The notes under the pieces were generated by a model. That model worked only from the letters and a program-made list of their open reading frames with translations. It was not told the origin of the DNA and ran no database searches. A DNA stretch of 64,000 nt from Desulfosporosinus orientis DSM 765 (lineage in GTDB: Bacteria > Bacillota > Desulfitobacteriia > Desulfitobacteriales > Desulfitobacteriaceae). The position numbers and the translations under genes are program-made. Location: positions 2,468,001 to 2,532,000 of the forward strand of contig NC_016584.1 of assembly GCF_000235605.1 (NCBI RefSeq), in the 5' to 3' direction. This document shows, piece after piece, positions 61,342 to 64,000 of this stretch (position 1 is the stretch's first letter; each line of letters begins with the position of its first letter).

Positions 61342-62106
61342 ATGAAACAGTCTATGATTCGTCGTTATTCTTTATTATTTATCATTCTAGTGCTAATGAG
61401 TTTATACTTACATGGTAGTGGATTACAACAACAGATTAATGTTGAACAAAATTTAACATCTCAGGATTGGCTGAAAAATGCGGTAAATGAGTGTAAGAAA
61501 AATGCACCAGCATATTTTCCCCAGTATTGGAATTGGCTTTGGTGGATTAAGGATACTACAAATTGCTATGCATATGCTTTTGATTTAACTAGGGACCCAC
61601 GGAATGGTACGCAGTTTCCAACACATTTAGGACTACAACCAGGACTTCTGTCTTACCAAGATTTTACCTTGAATTCCTACGATGGGACAAAAGAATCAGA
61701 TAAAGAACTTGTAGAAACTATCACTGAGGATATGAGTATTATTGGTTATTCATTTATAGAGGCGAAGCAAGGTGTAAAAATTCCCGAAAATGCATATATG
61801 GTTGCACTGGCAGTTTTCCCAGGAGATTCTTATGATAATAGTGATTATCATTGGTACAGATTAAATCCTAATGGAACATGGTCTGATAAACTTGGGTTCG
61901 GTTCTGTAACTGATGTTGATGAGTCAGGAAATATTATAACTGACCCTCAGTTGGCAGATAGAGGATGCTATACTGATTTCGTTGGGTATTTTTACGTTAC
62001 CAAAAGTAAGGTGAGTTGGAGCAAAATGCACAATACAAATTTAATGGGTTATCAGTTCAGCGGTGGAAAGTTAGGCAGAGCTGATCACCTCACTAGACAA
62101 AACTAA
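61342..62106 (+). CDS. Secreted protein with NCYAYA / YHWYR motifs
   Basis: A 254-residue protein with an N-terminal signal or anchor (YSLLFIILVLMSLYLHG). The rest contains NCYAYAFDLTRDP with a Cys near residue 74, then DYHWYRLNPNGTWSDKLGFG, with a His that could pair with the Cys. Such Cys/His arrangement with an aromatic neighbour recalls papain-like or NlpC-like secreted proteins, but I do not recognise a named family with certainty. It could be a wall hydrolase, toxin or inhibitor. No clear ribosome-binding site (GGATTTAAGG). Confidence 0.7.
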   Translation: MKQSMIRRYSLLFIILVLMSLYLHGSGLQQQINVEQNLTSQDWLKNAVNECKKNAPAYFPQYWNWLWWIKDTTNCYAYAFDLTRDPRNGTQFPTHLGLQPGLLSYQDFTLNSYDGTKESDKELVETITEDMSIIGYSFIEAKQGVKIPENAYMVALAVFPGDSYDNSDYHWYRLNPNGTWSDKLGFGSVTDVDESGNIITDPQLADRGCYTDFVGYFYVTKSKVSWSKMHNTNLMGYQFSGGKLGRADHLTRQN

Positions 62107-62136
62107 TATCATAAGAAGTGAAAAATAAACCGCCAG

Positions 62137-62769
62137 TCAACCCAGACCCGGGAAGAGTCCGATGATACCTGCAGAAGTCATTTGTACAGCAATCACAGTA
62201 AGTAGAAGTCCCATCATTCTAGTAATTAAGTTTATTGTTGTTTGTGGCAAATGCTCTTGTACCCATGGAGCATTATAAAAAAGTAAGAAGGTTACCAATA
62301 GAACAAGTGCAAAAGCTGCCATTACGATTACGGTTCCTGTCAAAATTGAAGCATAACTTCCAGATAAGGCCATTACCGTTGTGATTGTACCAGGCCCGGC
62401 TAAAATAGGAGTTGCGAGAGGCACAACAGCAATATCATCTTTCTCGATGCTTTCCGTATGTTCATCGGGGCTGGGATGATGGATGTGGGATGACTTTCCT
62501 TGAAGAAGATTGAAAGCAATGAAGAAAAGGAGAATACCTCCAGCGACCCGAAATGCGTCAAGTGTAATACCTAGAATTTTTAGAATAGCTGGGCCTAAAA
62601 TGGCAAAAAACAAAACAATAAAAAAGGCTATTAGAGTTGAACGTCGTGCTAAGCTTCTTTGCTCAGCCTGAGTTTGATCGCTGGTAAGCGCCATAAAAAT
62701 AGGTACATTGGCAATTGGGTTCATAATCGCAAAAATCGAAGCGATTGAAGAGATTGCAAAGATGAACAT
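62137..62769 (-). CDS. marC: MarC-family inner membrane protein
   Basis: A 210-residue, six-helix protein. It begins FIFAISSIASIFAIMNPIAN (the MNPxxxxP motif), and continues RSTLIAFFIVLFFAILGPAI and VVPLATPILAGPGTITTVM. MarC/UPF0056 function is unresolved, possibly metabolite export. AGAAGG precedes the start. Convergent with the secreted-protein gene. Confidence 0.9.
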   Translation of the reverse strand: MFIFAISSIASIFAIMNPIANVPIFMALTSDQTQAEQRSLARRSTLIAFFIVLFFAILGPAILKILGITLDAFRVAGGILLFFIAFNLLQGKSSHIHHPSPDEHTESIEKDDIAVVPLATPILAGPGTITTVMALSGSYASILTGTVIVMAAFALVLLVTFLLFYNAPWVQEHLPQTTINLITRMMGLLLTVIAVQMTSAGIIGLFPGLG

Positions 62770-62974
62770 TTCCTAACCTTCTTTCGCATATAATTGCAAT
62801 TATTTTCTCATAATGCCTATTCAAGTGCAACAACAGTAAGCGATCAGCATAAGCCAACACGCCATAGACGTTGGCATTTGTTTAATTATGGTAAATGGGC
62901 ACATTGAAAAAAACCGTGTTAGGAGGTTATTATTGTACTGGACAGGTTATCGTAAGTTGTGTTAACATTTAAAG

Positions 62975-63165
62975 TAATTGAATATCAACGGATGAGTGAT
63001 TCTTTCCTGAGGGAAAGAATTGAAAAGGGAAGTCAGTTAAGCTGATGCGGTACTCGCCACTGTAAAAGGGAGTTTGCTTACAAAATGTCACTGGGGATCT
63101 ATTCCCGGGAAGACGTAAGTTGATGAAGATCTTAAGCCAGGAGACCTGCTTATGCCGAAGTCAAA
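62975..63165 (+). promoter_or_regulatory. Cobalamin riboswitch
   Basis: Contains GGAAGTCAGTTAAGCTGA, the core GCCACTG (63056-63062) and the B12 box AGCCAGGAGACCTGC (63135-63149). It precedes a terminator and the Co/Ni transporter gene, so adenosylcobalamin should shut the gene off. Confidence 0.92.
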
Positions 63166-63236
63166 ACTACCTACGAGATGTTAGGGAGGTATATTATCTA
63201 TGTATTCTTGATTATTATTGCTGTCAGATAATAGTT

Positions 63237-63277
63237 AACCCCTTTACCATTATATGTGGTAAAGGGGTTCGTTTTTT
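63237..63277 (+). terminator. Riboswitch-controlled terminator
   Basis: AACCCCTTTACCA pairs with TGGTAAAGGGGTT around TTATATG, followed by CG and six T, 30 bases before the transporter start. Confidence 0.88.
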
Positions 63278-63306
63278 ATCTAGTATAAATAATTGGAGGC
63301 GTAATA

Positions 63307-64000
63307 ATGGGTGGTATTTTAAACTGGAAACATTTAGATGCGCTAAAGTACGGATCAGCTGTATTAACTATACTTCTTACCGGATTGATCCTACTCGCCA
63401 CAGGTGTCTTTAAATATCCGGAACTTCTGGGATTGGCCTTAATATCTTATACTTTTGGACTTAGTCATGCTTTTGATGTAGATCACATTGCGGCTATTGA
63501 TAATATGACTCGTAAGCTAGTTCAACAACGAAAAAAGACTATAGGTGTAGGATTTTTCTTTTCATGTGGACATTCAACCGTGGTAATGATTATGGGGATG
63601 CTTACTATTTTTGCAGTTGAATGGGCGCAAAAAGCACTTCCTCAATTCCAGGCCATCGGTGGGGTTATTGCTACTTCAGTTTCAGGTGTTTTCCTTCTTA
63701 TACTAGCAACTGTAAATTTTATTATTTTAAAGGATATCCTTAAAACTTTCAGTAGCATGCGTGATGGAACGTATCACGCAGAAACTGCCGAGCGAGAAGA
63801 TAAAGGGGTTATAAATCGTACAATAAACCGTTTATTTAACCTTGTTAGTAAGAATTGGCATATTTATATAGTAGGGTTCTTGTTTGGACTTGGATTTGAT
63901 ACCGCAACACAAATAGCAGTTCTTGCTACATCGGCAGCCGCCTCAGCCAAAGGCATACCTTGGGTTGCTGTCTTATCTTTCCCGATTCTTTTTACTGCTG
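63307..64000 (+). CDS. NiCoT-family cobalt/nickel transporter (truncated by window end)
   Basis: The first 231 codons of a nickel/cobalt permease. The signature HAFDVDHIAAIDNMTRK (HX4DH, metal-selective helix) and FFFSCGHSTVV are present, followed by GFLFGLGFDTATQIA. GGAGG precedes the ATG at 63307. The B12 riboswitch upstream points to cobalt import for cobalamin synthesis. The C-terminus lies outside the window. Confidence 0.92.
   Translation, partial: MGGILNWKHLDALKYGSAVLTILLTGLILLATGVFKYPELLGLALISYTFGLSHAFDVDHIAAIDNMTRKLVQQRKKTIGVGFFFSCGHSTVVMIMGMLTIFAVEWAQKALPQFQAIGGVIATSVSGVFLLILATVNFIILKDILKTFSSMRDGTYHAETAEREDKGVINRTINRLFNLVSKNWHIYIVGFLFGLGFDTATQIAVLATSAAASAKGIPWVAVLSFPILFTA

Overview
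The window looks like accessory-rich chromosome from an anaerobic, spore-forming Firmicute of the Desulfitobacterium/Desulfosporosinus type. This is inferred from Gram-positive ribosome-binding sites, a BceRS-BceAB peptide-resistance module, a Spo0A-C-like miniprotein, a class A PBP, an HdrD-like membrane Fe-S oxidoreductase, a flavin/Fe-S enoate reductase, a probable selenoprotein, and a B12 riboswitch before a Co/Ni transporter. No rRNA, tRNA or CRISPR array was seen. Intact genes alternate with much debris: truncated genes, deletion-ridden partial copies, IS21 and IS66 material, and palindromic repeats.

Layout. 0-8 kb: a VOC protein, small membrane proteins and gene remnants, then bceRS, a broken ABC exporter, an Fe-S flavoprotein and bceAB. 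8-12.3 kb: a cupin regulator divergent from a DMT exporter, a cupin, a WYL regulator and a GyrI-like protein. 12.5-12.8 kb: a decayed copy of the Trx-CcdA gene found at 19-20 kb. 13-16.6 kb: an enoate reductase, a TetR regulator and an EFR1 flavodoxin/ferredoxin sharing GACT/AGTC operators. 17-18.3 kb: a secreted protein with four nearly identical Fn3 repeats. 18.3-22.7 kb: an IS66 remnant, a thioredoxin-CcdA fusion with in-frame UGA at the first catalytic Cys, and an HdrD-like protein. 23-38.5 kb: repeat-rich territory with palindromes, three DUF3102 copies, DUF2922/DUF1659, a TetR with tetO-like operators facing a methyltransferase, PBP1A, a di-haem peroxidase, a receiver/XRE pair and an IS21-family element.

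38.8-45.1 kb: the most interesting locus, a compact minus-strand operon of NurA-like nuclease, HerA-like ATPase, GHKL ATPase and cobalamin-type radical SAM protein. It resembles a DNA-processing defence system, and I do not know this four-gene combination as a named system. An XRE regulator and a Spo0A-C-like miniprotein follow. 47-52.2 kb: SMR and EmrAB-like efflux genes, a CBS protein and a divergent MarR. 52.8-64 kb: an MFS transporter, a membrane protein, a nitroreductase, an XRE-PAS regulator, a hybrid kinase, an NCS1 permease with a coupled 60-aa membrane partner, a secreted NCYAYA/YHWYR protein, MarC, and a B12 riboswitch controlling a NiCoT transporter cut by the window end.

The recurring theme is duplication followed by internal deletion, seen for Trx-CcdA, EmrB, DUF3102 and an amidohydrolase. 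A perfect 46-50 bp palindrome occurs six times, repeatedly next to DUF3102 or inside terminator-like outer stems. All functions are inferred from reading sequence and motifs; no database search was run.
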